Origin: Candidatus Krumholzibacteriota bacterium
Lineage (GTDB): Bacteria; Krumholzibacteriota; Krumholzibacteriia; Krumholzibacteriales; Krumholzibacteriaceae
Reading direction: 5' to 3'
Assembly: GCA_030630165.1 (NCBI GenBank)
Contig: DAOVNN010000015.1
Location: 1-17,479, forward strand
Length of the DNA: 17,479 nucleotides
Below, piece after piece: positions 1 through 6,806 of the stretch; within the stretch, counting starts at the first letter, position 1; each line of letters starts with the position of its first letter. Position numbers and translations under genes: made by a program. The notes under the pieces are model-generated. The model saw only the letters and a list, made by a program, of their open reading frames with translations, had not been told where the DNA came from and made no database searches.

Positions 1-3000
1 CCCTCTCTGAGGATCGATTCGGCGCCATTCGTGTCGCCTCCCCCGGAAAGGAGCTGGGACGCGAATTCGTAGTATTCCTTTTTTGGCCCGGAGCCGATCA
101 GTCGGCGAAGCCGCCCCATCACCCTGGCCCGCGCGGGTTTTGTCCCCGCGTCGATTTCCTCGAGTATCGAGAATGCCGCTGCCCGGTCGCCTGAGACGAT
201 ACAGCAGTCAGCCTCGAGAAGTCGGTTGCGGGTGATATATTTCTTTGTCCACTCGATATTCATCGTCTCGTCGAGGATCGCCCGGGCGAATGAATCGTCC
301 AGAGCCAGTGCCTTTTCGAGTTCATCGAGGCTTATCTTCTGGTTGCCCGTCCGGCCTCTCAGTCCTCCGAGAGGAACGAGAAGCCTCGGTTCTTCACCGT
401 ATTTATCGAGGAACGGTTCTATCACCTCGACAAGGGTCTCCTGTGATGCGTTCTCTATGCCCGCGATACGGAGCAGGGTGTCTACTGCCCTGCCGTTGTC
501 GTCGGCAGCGGAGAGGATTGAAGCGAGGAGGATGTTGGCATCAAGATGTCCGGGATGCTTTTCAATGATCTCCTGCAGTACCGAGGCTGCTCCGGCGGAG
601 AGTGCCTGGTCAGCAGCGACCAGCCTCTCGAGGATTTCCATCGACTCATCGTATCCATCCGTGCGGACGAGATTCCTCGCATGGATGAGTGCCAGCTCCG
701 TGTCATCAGGATGTCTTGCTGAAAGCCTCTTAAGCGTCCTGCCGAGGTGCTGCAGCGATTCCTGCGGGCCTTTCTGCGCCGATTCGAGATATCGCATCGC
801 TTCGTCGCGTCGTGATCCGGCCCAACGGATCTCGCCCAGAATTCTCGATATGAGCCATGGTTTTATACTTACCGGAAGAAGTTTCTCGAGCCGCTGACCT
901 ACGCGATCGAGGTAGGCGGTGGAGAGGGAGATGCATCTTTCCAGCTCGGTGACAGCTTCGGCCTCGGACCCGAGCCGCAGCAGCGTCTCTCCGAGCAGGT
1001 ATCTCGCTTCGGCGCTCGAAGGTTCTTTTGAGATGATCTCCGCGAGCTCCGACCTGACAGCGCCAAGTTCGGCGCCTGCCGATGTCAGGGTCATGGCCAG
1101 GCACCTCAGCGCATCCTCGATGTTCCCTTCGGTCGTAGCGATTCTCGCTCCGAATATGTGCAGAGCGGCAGATTCGTTTTCGGGGAGGGACTGAACAGCT
1201 TTTTTGAGCAGATCGCGGGCGAGATCGAAGTGACGGATCTTCATCGCGGATCCGAGCATCTCATCCCAGGCTGCCCTGTTGGCAGGGTCACGTTCGATGA
1301 TCTTTTCGAATTGCGGCACGATGTCACGGATCTGACCCGGGTCGGTTTCCATCGCCCGGCCGAGATGACGTGCGGCGGAAACTAACCTCTCCTCTTCGAA
1401 ATATATCTGATAGAGAGCGAGATGAAGTGTCGTGTTGTCGGGGTTGTCGCCGACCGCCTCCTCGTAGAAACCCGTTACTGAGGAGCGGAGCGAATCGTCG
1501 AACATCATAAGCTGATCGAACTCGAATACGGCCCTCTCGATCTGACCGCTCTTCATGTGCGACTTCGCCCTGAGGAATCTCATCGAGCGGTCGAGGTCCT
1601 CTTCGGCGGCGAAGAGTTCACAGAGCTCGGCCAGTGCCGGCCATGCTTCGGGTATACGTTCACCAATATCTGCCATCTTTTCGGCGAGAAGTCCGCGTGA
1701 GTCGGGATTGTCGCGGTAGAACTCCAGGCTGAATGGAAGAGCCTCGGCGACGCGCGAGTTTCTTATCCCCAGTTCGATTGTAGAGATCACTCCGTCGAGA
1801 CTCATGCCGCAGTGCCGCAGCACCTCGCCGGAAAGCCTCAGCAGTTCATCCTTCTCGAGGGAATCCTGGGATTCCATTTCCCTGATCAGCTCGGATGCCC
1901 TTTCCTCGTTGCCTCCGCGGGCGTAGAGCTCCGCGAGGATCGACTGCAGCGGCGTCTTTTCCTCGAATCCCGCGTCGAGTGCGGTCTTGATCAGATCGAT
2001 GATCGATGGAATGCGCGAAGGGTCCATCTCGGCCGCTATGCCGAATGCGGCCGCCGCCGGTCCGCCATTGCCGAGATGCAGGTTCAATCTTGCGAGCAGT
2101 TCCTGCCCCGGGGCACTGCCCGATACCGCCTCGTTTCCGGTAATCCAGTCCGAGAGTCTCACGGCCGAATCACGATGATCTCCGAAATATACCTTGAGAT
2201 GTTCTACCGCTTCCTTGGCCTTTTCCATCGTCGAGGCGATGTCGCAGTAGAGAACAGTGACGTCGATGTCATCGAGACTGCCGGGCTGGAGTTTCTCGAG
2301 CCTCTCGAGCGCGAACTTCTGCCTGTCGACCTGCTCGGGGAATAACTGGTTGATATCCCCAGGTGTTTCCTTCTGGTCCCAGCCGCCGTCTTTCGCCTCG
2401 AGATAATCCCTTATCCTTGCCGTTCCTTCAGACCCCATACCGGTAATGATGAGGGCCTCGCCCTGCATCAACAGCCAGTTTTTCGATCTTGCCTCTTTGG
2501 CATCGAGCAACTTGAGGATCTCCGGCGCAGGCGGATCGTCGAGCTCGAGAGCATTGAAGAATCTCGCTTCGGCCTTTTCCGGGTGATCAAGCAGGATGGA
2601 AGCAATGCCGAGGTAGTACTTGATACGCGAGCTGTCATGGCACTCCCGCTCAGCTTCGAGCAGGGCCTCGCCGATCACCTTTGCCTCTTCGGGCAGACTC
2701 TTCAGGGCCCTTCCGAACGGCTCGGCCGCTTCGGACCAGCGCCCGGACTCAAGATAGAGAAGACCCAGGAGGATCTCGTTTTCAGTATATGTAGCTGTTT
2801 TCCTGTTGCCGCTTTCTTCGAACCCCTTCGATCTCGTCTCGGAACGCTTGATCATCCCGTCGATATATGATGCGGGTCCCGACCTCATCGTGTTACGGGC
2901 CGAGTCGAAATCCCTGCTTCTGATCAGGAATTCTATGACGAAACTGGCGAGAAAGGGGCTGAACAATTCGTAAAGCGCCTCGCGGGCTATTGATATGAGC

Positions 3001-3224
3001 TGTTGTCGCGATTTCGGATGCCGTCTGATCGTATTCTTCATCAGCGAAACGGCTTCCTTGAAATCGGACATGTCGAGACAGAGCTGTATCGCCTCTATCG
3101 CGATGTCGAAATCGTCCGGCCATTTCTCCAGCGCACTCAGCGCCTTCTGCATGGCCCTTTTTCTGTCGCCACGCTGCCGCTCCTGGACGACTCTCTTGAG
3201 CGCCTTCTCCTGTGTCAGAAACAC
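1..3224 (-). CDS. Very long TPR-like repeat protein, 3' end outside window
   Basis: One uninterrupted minus-strand frame runs from a GTG at 3224 to position 1, at least 1074 codons with no stop. The start is chosen because GGCGGAG lies about 7 nt upstream, the frame is closed by a TAG some 65 nt further up, and it contains no ATG between. The protein begins MFLTQEKALKRVV, with no signal peptide or membrane helix, so it is probably cytoplasmic. It is built of helical pairs with TPR-like spacing and motifs such as LLYLESGRWSEAAEPFGRAL (about 154-173), a unit ending in FFNALELDDP (about 222-231), and a denser run around 610-720 (AARHLGRAMETDP, ARDLLKKAVQSLPEN). Such proteins are scaffolds; no catalytic domain is visible in the part seen. 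It is acidic with many Glu-Leu and Glu-Arg pairs. It is divergent from the queuosine operon and shares its upstream region. Function unknown. Shadow reading frames on the plus strand are not genes. Confidence 0.87.
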   Translation of the reverse strand, partial: MFLTQEKALKRVVQERQRGDRKRAMQKALSALEKWPDDFDIAIEAIQLCLDMSDFKEAVSLMKNTIRRHPKSRQQLISIAREALYELFSPFLASFVIEFLIRSRDFDSARNTMRSGPASYIDGMIKRSETRSKGFEESGNRKTATYTENEILLGLLYLESGRWSEAAEPFGRALKSLPEEAKVIGEALLEAERECHDSSRIKYYLGIASILLDHPEKAEARFFNALELDDPPAPEILKLLDAKEARSKNWLLMQGEALIITGMGSEGTARIRDYLEAKDGGWDQKETPGDINQLFPEQVDRQKFALERLEKLQPGSLDDIDVTVLYCDIASTMEKAKEAVEHLKVYFGDHRDSAVRLSDWITGNEAVSGSAPGQELLARLNLHLGNGGPAAAAFGIAAEMDPSRIPSIIDLIKTALDAGFEEKTPLQSILAELYARGGNEERASELIREMESQDSLEKDELLRLSGEVLRHCGMSLDGVISTIELGIRNSRVAEALPFSLEFYRDNPDSRGLLAEKMADIGERIPEAWPALAELCELFAAEEDLDRSMRFLRAKSHMKSGQIERAVFEFDQLMMFDDSLRSSVTGFYEEAVGDNPDNTTLHLALYQIYFEEERLVSAARHLGRAMETDPGQIRDIVPQFEKIIERDPANRAAWDEMLGSAMKIRHFDLARDLLKKAVQSLPENESAALHIFGARIATTEGNIEDALRCLAMTLTSAGAELGAVRSELAEIISKEPSSAEARYLLGETLLRLGSEAEAVTELERCISLSTAYLDRVGQRLEKLLPVSIKPWLISRILGEIRWAGSRRDEAMRYLESAQKGPQESLQHLGRTLKRLSARHPDDTELALIHARNLVRTDGYDESMEILERLVAADQALSAGAASVLQEIIEKHPGHLDANILLASILSAADDNGRAVDTLLRIAGIENASQETLVEVIEPFLDKYGEEPRLLVPLGGLRGRTGNQKISLDELEKALALDDSFARAILDETMNIEWTKKYITRNRLLEADCCIVSGDRAAAFSILEEIDAGTKPARARVMGRLRRLIGSGPKKEYYEFASQLLSGGGDTNGAESILRE

Positions 3225-3342
3225 GGCTTCACTCCGCCTTTCATAATCCCCTGCATCGGTTTTTCTCGAAAATCGACCGGCTTTTACGTTCTATATGCGA
3301 AATGTGTACCATCCGGGATATTTTTTACGGGCGTTTTAACCG

Positions 3343-3371
3343 TTGATATAGCGGGGGGTTAGGTGTACATT
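3343..3371 (+). promoter_or_regulatory. Predicted sigma70-type promoter of the que operon
   Basis: TTGATA at 3343-3348 (5 of 6 to TTGACA) is followed by a 17-nt spacer and TACATT at 3366-3371 (4 of 6 to TATAAT). It points to queD and predicts a transcript start near 3378, leaving a 5' leader of about 95 nt. This is a motif match by eye only. Confidence 0.5.
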
Positions 3372-3377
3372 TACGGT

Positions 3378-3472
3378 CGCCTGCCGGCCGCCGGGGGCGC
3401 CTCCTTTTGCATTATGCATAAGCGGCTTGCAGATAAAGGGTTACATTCCTTGCTAGGGGCGCCCGGGGGACT
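3378..3472 (+). promoter_or_regulatory. GC-rich folded 5' leader of the que operon, possible riboswitch
   Basis: Between the predicted promoter and queD the RNA can close a 7-bp stem, GGGCGCC (3395-3401) with GGCGCCC (3458-3464), which ends 8 nt before the queD ATG. Inside it, CCTTT (3403-3407) can pair with AAAGG (3435-3439), and TGCA (3408-3411) with TGCA (3428-3431), leaving a GAT bulge. A 10-bp palindrome TTATGCATAA sits at 3412-3421 in the loop. The only purine-rich tracts near the start codon (AGGGG 3455-3459, GGGGGA 3465-3470) are in or beside the closing stem, so folding could hide the ribosome site. Queuosine genes are often controlled by preQ1 riboswitches. I do not see the A-rich tail of preQ1-I or the known preQ1-II pattern, so this is either another class or a plain structured leader. 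Confidence 0.35.
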
Positions 3473-3853
3473 ATGACTGGAAAATGGACCATTTCGACAG
3501 AGATCGAGTTTTCGTCGTCTCACTGCCTGGACAAGTATGATGGCATGTGTTCGAGGGTGCATGGGCACAACTGGGTGCTGCGGGTCTACTACGAATTTGA
3601 GGCAATCGATGGCAGGGGAATTACCGTCGATTATTTCGATCTCAAGGCAGGCCTTGAGAGGGTCATCCTGCCGAAATTCGATCATATTCATCTAAACGAC
3701 CTTCCGCCGTTTGATAAGATCAGTCCGACCTCGGAGAACCTCGCCGTGGAGATATTCAGGATATGCACCAGTGAACTGGAATTCGAGGGAGGCAGGCTCA
3801 GAGAGGTGGAAATCTGGGAAACGCCCAAGGACATGGTGAAATATGCAGAATAA
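3473..3853 (+). CDS. queD: 6-carboxy-5,6,7,8-tetrahydropterin synthase QueD
   Basis: A 126-residue protein of the PTPS/QueD family. It converts 7,8-dihydroneopterin triphosphate to 6-carboxytetrahydropterin, the second step of preQ0 and queuosine synthesis, in the cytoplasm. The zinc ligands are visible as His17 (SSSHCL) and His30 and His32 (VHGH). Cys26 in the CxxxHGH motif is the catalytic cysteine typical of QueD. Asp70-His71 (KFDHIHLND) supplies the catalytic pair, PTSEN is at 85-89, and Glu116 (WETP) is the pterin-anchoring glutamate. Length is normal for the family. The ATG at 3473 is the only sensible start; its ribosome site is poor (GGGGGA only 2 nt away, AGGGG 13 nt away), which fits control by the folded leader. 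First gene of the operon; its last 11 nt overlap queC. Confidence 0.96.
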   Translation: MTGKWTISTEIEFSSSHCLDKYDGMCSRVHGHNWVLRVYYEFEAIDGRGITVDYFDLKAGLERVILPKFDHIHLNDLPPFDKISPTSENLAVEIFRICTSELEFEGGRLREVEIWETPKDMVKYAE

Positions 3854-4550
3854 AATACCCGGGGAAAAGGAATCGGCGGTAGCTCTGTTGTCCGGCGGAC
3901 TCGATTCCGCGGTATCGCTGGCGCTCGCCGCCGGTGAGTACGATGTAAGCCTTTCGCTATTTTTTGATTACGGACAGATACCGGCGAGGAAAGAGGAGGA
4001 ATCCTCCAGGGCCTTCGCGGAGCGTTACGGGACGGAGTTCGAAAAGGTCGAGTTTCAATGGCTCGGCCATATATCGGCATCTACGATGACGCCCGGCGGA
4101 GAGGATACGCCCGACTATCCCGTCGAGGGGCATCCCGACGACCAGGCCAGGGTATCGAGAGCTGTCTGGGTAGAGAACCGGAACGGTATCTTCATAAATG
4201 TCGCGGCGGCCTACGCGGTCGCCCGCGGCGCGACGGTGATCATCACGGGGTTCAACAGCGAAGAGGCAGGCGCCTTTCCCGACAATAGCGCCCAGTTTGT
4301 CGATGCCGTCAATGGGGCGCTGGCAATAAGCGCTGGAGCGCCGGTGAGGGTGGAGAGTCCGACACTGGCGATGCAGAAGAGGGAAGTCGTGGAGCGGGGC
4401 CTGGAACTCGATCTGCCCTGGGAACATATCTGGTCGTGCTACCGCGGAGGAGAGAGGATGTGCGGTAGATGCGAATCGTGCACCCGGCTCAAGAAGGCTG
4501 TCGGAGGGACGCACGCCCGCGCGTCGATCTTTTTCGAAGACGACCGTTGA
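3843..4550 (+). CDS. queC: 7-cyano-7-deazaguanine synthase QueC
   Basis: A 235-residue ATP-dependent enzyme that converts 7-carboxy-7-deazaguanine to preQ0 using ammonia. The PP-loop ATP site SGGLDS is at 17-22, with FFDYGQ at 40-45. The VWVENRN stretch around 108-114 matches the family's conserved region before the second helix. The zinc-binding cysteines Cys199 (SCYRGG), Cys207, Cys210 and Cys213 (MCGRCESC) are all present, so the enzyme should be active. It starts inside the 3' end of queD (11-nt overlap), which suggests translational coupling. The next gene follows 17 nt downstream. In the pathway order QueC acts last, after QueD and QueE, both in this operon. Confidence 0.97.
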   Translation: MQNKIPGEKESAVALLSGGLDSAVSLALAAGEYDVSLSLFFDYGQIPARKEEESSRAFAERYGTEFEKVEFQWLGHISASTMTPGGEDTPDYPVEGHPDDQARVSRAVWVENRNGIFINVAAAYAVARGATVIITGFNSEEAGAFPDNSAQFVDAVNGALAISAGAPVRVESPTLAMQKREVVERGLELDLPWEHIWSCYRGGERMCGRCESCTRLKKAVGGTHARASIFFEDDR

Positions 4551-4567
4551 CAGGAGGGGATGATCGG

Positions 4568-5128
4568 ATGCTGGAGACAAAGATACTCGAGGGGCGGGTC
4601 GACTATACCGGGGATCAGCTGCGCAGCCATTTCGTGAGAGAGATGGCAGGCATCACTGCCGACGGCGTCGTGGCGTTCACGGGAGCGTGCGCGGTGACAG
4701 GCTCGATGCTGGTGGATCTCGAGGATGCCGAGCAGCACAGCAGTATCATCGCTGAGGAGATGCTCCATTTCATCGGGGAACATTTCGAATGCACTCTCAG
4801 GGAAGCCAACTACAGGCTTCGCCTTTTCGTCAGCATCGTCGGCGAGATCGTCAGGGAACTCGCTCCCGGTCTCGTCCTTACGAGGGCCGGCGACGATCTT
4901 TATATCGCGGAAAGGAAACTGACAGTCGCGATCGCGACTGTAACTCCCGTATCTACCGTCTTTCACTGCGGTGTGAATATCGACCCGCAGGGCGCCCCGG
5001 TCCCGGCCGTCGGCCTGGGCGAGATCGGGGTGGACGGGGAGAAGTTTGCTGCGGCCGTTCTCGATCAGTACCGGCGGGAATGCCTTTCGATAGACAATGC
5101 GATACGCAAGGTCAGGGGGGTAGTATGA
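4568..5128 (+). CDS. DUF366 family protein within the preQ0 operon
   Basis: A 186-residue protein. The start at ATG 4568 is favoured by AGGAGGGG at 4552-4559, 8 nt upstream; a longer frame from 4469 would overlap queC and lacks family similarity in its extra part. From memory the sequence matches DUF366, a family known mainly from archaea and some bacteria, with no established reaction: RSHF (19-22), GAC (39-41), DLED (50-53), LHF (66-68), GDDLYIAERKLTVAIAT (108-124) and PVSTVFHCGVNID (127-139). It is soluble, with no signal or membrane helix. It lies between queC and queE, and its stop overlaps the queE start by 4 nt, so it is surely co-expressed with preQ0 synthesis. The operon has no recognisable GTP cyclohydrolase (FolE or FolE2), and DUF366 occupies that place. 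Whether it supplies that step, acts on another intermediate, or has a side role is inference. Confidence 0.82.
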   Translation: MLETKILEGRVDYTGDQLRSHFVREMAGITADGVVAFTGACAVTGSMLVDLEDAEQHSSIIAEEMLHFIGEHFECTLREANYRLRLFVSIVGEIVRELAPGLVLTRAGDDLYIAERKLTVAIATVTPVSTVFHCGVNIDPQGAPVPAVGLGEIGVDGEKFAAAVLDQYRRECLSIDNAIRKVRGVV

Positions 5129-5862
5129 CAGAGGGCTGGCTGCATGAGATATTCCGCTCGGTCCAGGGCGAGGGGATCTATACAGGCGTGATGCAGGTCT
5201 TCGTGAGGATGTCGGGTTGCGGCCTGTCATGCTCCTACTGCGACACGGAAGCGTCGAAGGAGAGAGTCGAAAGCTGTGCCTGCAGGATGCCCGGCGGTGA
5301 CATCGAACTGGAAAATCCCATCAGCCCCGAGGCCGCGGCCACACTGACCCTTTCTCTTGCCGCGATGCCGGGTACCCATTCGATAAGCATAACTGGCGGT
5401 GAACCTCTCGAGCAGCCCGGGTTCCTCGCGGAGTTTCTCGAGCTCGCGCGCAGAGGTGGACTGCCGCTATATCTGGAGACGAACGGGCTGGACACTGCCG
5501 GACTCGAATCCGTCCTGTCCCTCGTTGATATAATCTCTCTCGACATCAAGCTGCCCTCGCTCTGCGGCGGAGACAACATCTTTCCCGCCTACAGGGAGAC
5601 ACTCAGCGCAGCTGTTGATAAGGATCTCTTCTGCAAGATAGTAGTCGCCGGCGGTACGGGGATGGATGAGTTTGGTGAGGCGGTCAGACTGATCGCGGAT
5701 GTCGACGCGGGGATACCGCTGGTCATCCAGCCGGCTACTCCGATCGCCCGGAGCTTGCCGCCTGATCCGCAGATGCTTCTCGATATGGCTGCCCTGGCGG
5801 CTCCGCTGCTTGCGGATGTAAGGATCATCCCTCAGTGCCACCTGATGCTGGGCCTGCCCTGA
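5125..5862 (+). CDS. queE: 7-carboxy-7-deazaguanine synthase QueE (radical SAM)
   Basis: A 245-residue radical SAM enzyme that rearranges 6-carboxytetrahydropterin to 7-carboxy-7-deazaguanine. The N-terminal EIFRSVQGEG (8-17) is the usual substrate-side motif. The iron-sulfur cluster cysteines are Cys32, Cys36 and Cys39 in GCGLSCSYCDT, the standard CX3CX2C. ITGGEPLEQ supplies the GGE-type SAM-binding motif, and LYLETNG and ISLDIKLPS follow the family pattern. The C-terminal IIPQCHLMLGLP corresponds to the conserved PQ.H...G end. Start at ATG 5125 in an ATGA overlap with the DUF366 stop. The longer frame opening at 4789 is a shadow. Last gene of the operon; a 566-bp gap follows and no plus-strand terminator is evident. 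Confidence 0.96.
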   Translation: MTEGWLHEIFRSVQGEGIYTGVMQVFVRMSGCGLSCSYCDTEASKERVESCACRMPGGDIELENPISPEAAATLTLSLAAMPGTHSISITGGEPLEQPGFLAEFLELARRGGLPLYLETNGLDTAGLESVLSLVDIISLDIKLPSLCGGDNIFPAYRETLSAAVDKDLFCKIVVAGGTGMDEFGEAVRLIADVDAGIPLVIQPATPIARSLPPDPQMLLDMAALAAPLLADVRIIPQCHLMLGLP

Positions 5863-5906
5863 CAAATGCTTGACGGGACTGCCGCTGCGGATCGTCCATC
5901 TGAAAT

Positions 5907-5929
5907 AAAAAAAGCGCCTGAGCCGGCGC
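5907..5929 (-). terminator. Intrinsic terminator reading leftward, no cognate gene visible
   Basis: On the minus strand a GCGCC-GGCTCA-GGCGC hairpin (5929-5914) is followed at once by seven T (5913-5907). This is the classic rho-independent form. On the plus strand the hairpin is followed by GTAAAAAAA, so it does not terminate the que operon. The nearest minus-strand gene to the right is 7.8 kb away and separated by plus-strand genes. Confidence 0.65.
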
Positions 5930-6200
5930 GTAAAAAAAGGTGCTGCGAGATGATACGATGCAGGGTCGGGTTCGTGAAGGCGGCGACCACCCCGCAGCGA
6001 TGACAATAGACAGCAAGCCGCATACCAGAGCCGCTTCAAAAAGAACATGATGAACCGGTTTTCCTTTCCCGGCAGGGAGTTGTGTCGAGCGGCCGCGAAA
6101 AACCGGGTGTTTCTCCTCAGTCCCTGTGATTCCCTGTTGTTCCCCGGGTTCTTTGCGGGAGGACCAGCCCCGCCTTGCCTCTTGCAATGCATCCGATGCA
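5914..6200 (-). ncRNA. Possible unidentified minus-strand small RNA
   Basis: Inferred from the leftward terminator at 5907-5929. None of the three minus-strand frames has a stop between about 6023 and 5832, so no reading frame ends in the stretch before the terminator; a transcript ending there would be non-coding or leave an open frame. Just upstream of the terminator the minus strand can pair TGCGGGG with CCCTGCA (about 5995-5960), with one wobble and a small inner helix. The 5' boundary is unknown; 6200 is only the edge of the hairpin cluster. I recognise no RNA family. Confidence 0.25.
6155..6200. repeat. Three back-to-back hairpins
   Basis: Consecutive inverted repeats: GCGGG (6155-6159) with CCCGC (6169-6173), TTGC (6175-6178) with GCAA (6184-6187), and TGCAT (6188-6192) with ATGCA (6196-6200). 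Only one base separates the first from the second and none separates the second from the third. No family recognised. Confidence 0.35.
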
Positions 6201-6324
6201 AAAACGATGAGGAAGGGGAAGGTGGCCGGCCGCGGCAACCGGTACCAGCGGCTCACCGACGGACGGCCGTGACACCTTCTCTCGAACGGCTGGATAATCC
6301 CCGGGGTTGTATCTCTCTTTTCCC

Positions 6325-6353
6325 TTGACACAATATAACTTATAGGGTATTTG
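6325..6353 (+). promoter_or_regulatory. Predicted promoter of the HU gene
   Basis: A perfect -35 box TTGACA (6325-6330) lies 17 nt before a weak -10 TATTTG (6348-6353), in an AT-rich patch that stands out from its surroundings. Predicted transcript start near 6360, giving a leader of about 70 nt before the HU ATG. Confidence 0.5.
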
Positions 6354-6367
6354 ATTACTCAATAGCG

Positions 6368-6420
6368 TGCTCATGAGCAAACCATGTGGAGGGGCGTGGC
6401 TCCTGCTTCTTGGAAGGAGG
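6368..6420 (+). promoter_or_regulatory. HU leader with palindrome and ribosome-site hairpin
   Basis: TGCTCATGAGCA at 6368-6379 is a perfect 12-bp palindrome just downstream of the predicted start site. Further on, CTTC (6406-6409) can pair with GAAG (6413-6416), extended by CTC (6400-6402) with GAG (6417-6419). This places the strong ribosome site GGAAGGAGG (6412-6420) within a hairpin. The ATG is at 6429. Either element could be used to control HU dosage; this is inference. Confidence 0.3.
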
Positions 6421-6428
6421 AAGGGTAA

Positions 6429-6707
6429 ATGACTAAAGCGGAAATCGTGGAGAACATTGCCAGCAGGACGGGTCTGACAAAGAAAGAGGTCGCCGAGGCG
6501 GTGGACCAGTTTCTCGCGAGCATCTCGAAAGGACTCGCCGAGGGCAAGCATTACGAGATCCGTGGATTCGGAACCTTCAAGGTAAAGGACCGCAAGGCAA
6601 GGATGGCCCGGAATCCCAGGACAGGTGAACCGGTACCGGTTCCCGACCGCAAGGTCCCGGTATTCAAGGTATCCAGAGAGCTCAAGGAGCTCGTCGCGCA
6701 GTCCTGA
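6429..6707 (+). CDS. hup: DNA-binding protein HU
   Basis: A 92-residue histone-like protein that bends and compacts DNA as a dimer. The N-terminal helical part MTKAEIVENIASRTGLTKKEV and the central GFGTFKV (46-52) are typical. The minor-groove arm RKARMARNPRTGEPVPVPD (about 55-73) carries the RNP motif (61-63), whose proline intercalates in HU and IHF, and the ending VPVFKVSRELKELV matches the family C-terminus. HU and IHF subunits are hard to separate by eye; HU is preferred for its length and for the generic arm sequence. A strong ribosome site (GGAAGGAGG) lies 8 nt upstream. It has its own promoter; the threonine aldolase gene follows after 99 nt. Confidence 0.95.
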   Translation: MTKAEIVENIASRTGLTKKEVAEAVDQFLASISKGLAEGKHYEIRGFGTFKVKDRKARMARNPRTGEPVPVPDRKVPVFKVSRELKELVAQS

Positions 6708-6738
6708 TCCGGACCGCAAGGCCGCATCACGACCCGGC

Positions 6739-6754
6739 TCCGCCTGAAGGCGGA
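6739..6754 (+). other. Stable hairpin after HU, without T-tract
   Basis: TCCGCC-TGAA-GGCGGA forms a perfect 6-bp stem with a tetraloop between HU and the aldolase gene. There is no T-run, so it is not a classical terminator. It could protect the 3' end of the HU mRNA or lower read-through into the next gene. Confidence 0.35.
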
Positions 6755-6806
6755 ACGGCGGGATACTGTATCAAGTCATAGCTTAATCGATTCCCGGGAG
6801 AGGAAT

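Larger units (their letters stand above)
5863..6428. other. 566-bp intergenic region between queE and HU
   Basis: I find no convincing protein gene here. The plus frame 6047-6328 and the minus frames across 5825-6331 have low-complexity, arginine- and proline-rich translations without family resemblance. The region holds a minus-strand terminator (5907-5929), an inverted-repeat segment near 5956-5997, three adjacent hairpins (6155-6200), and the HU promoter and leader (6325-6428). It shows no signature of tmRNA, RNase P, SRP RNA or tRNA that I can recognise. Confidence 0.6.

Noticed and set aside
3395..3470. Canonical preQ1-I or preQ1-II riboswitch
   Set aside because: The A-rich tail overlapping the ribosome site and the preQ1-II hairpin pattern are absent; only a generic structured leader is claimed.
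4469..4567. Longer start for the DUF366 gene
   Set aside because: The added 33 residues are arginine-rich, overlap the queC 3' end and lack a ribosome site, while ATG 4568 has AGGAGGGG at the right distance.
4789..5124. Long N-terminal extension of QueE
   Set aside because: It is a shadow of the DUF366 gene in another frame; QueE homology begins exactly at ATG 5125.
5960..6000. tRNA- or SRP RNA-like element
   Set aside because: A GGTTC box is present but no acceptor stem, anticodon arm or SRP GGAAGG..AGCAG core can be built around it.
5832..6023. Small minus-strand protein with a CHRC zinc-ribbon look
   Set aside because: Only one cysteine pair, and the frame passes through the terminator hairpin, so it would not be made from a transcript ending there.
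6047..6328. Plus-strand 93-residue frame before HU
   Set aside because: Low-complexity Pro/Arg/Cys-rich translation, no ribosome site, and it stops at the HU promoter.
5825..6331. Minus-strand 168-residue frame across the queE-HU gap
   Set aside because: It runs through a strong terminator and into queE, its composition is not protein-like, and I see no family resemblance.
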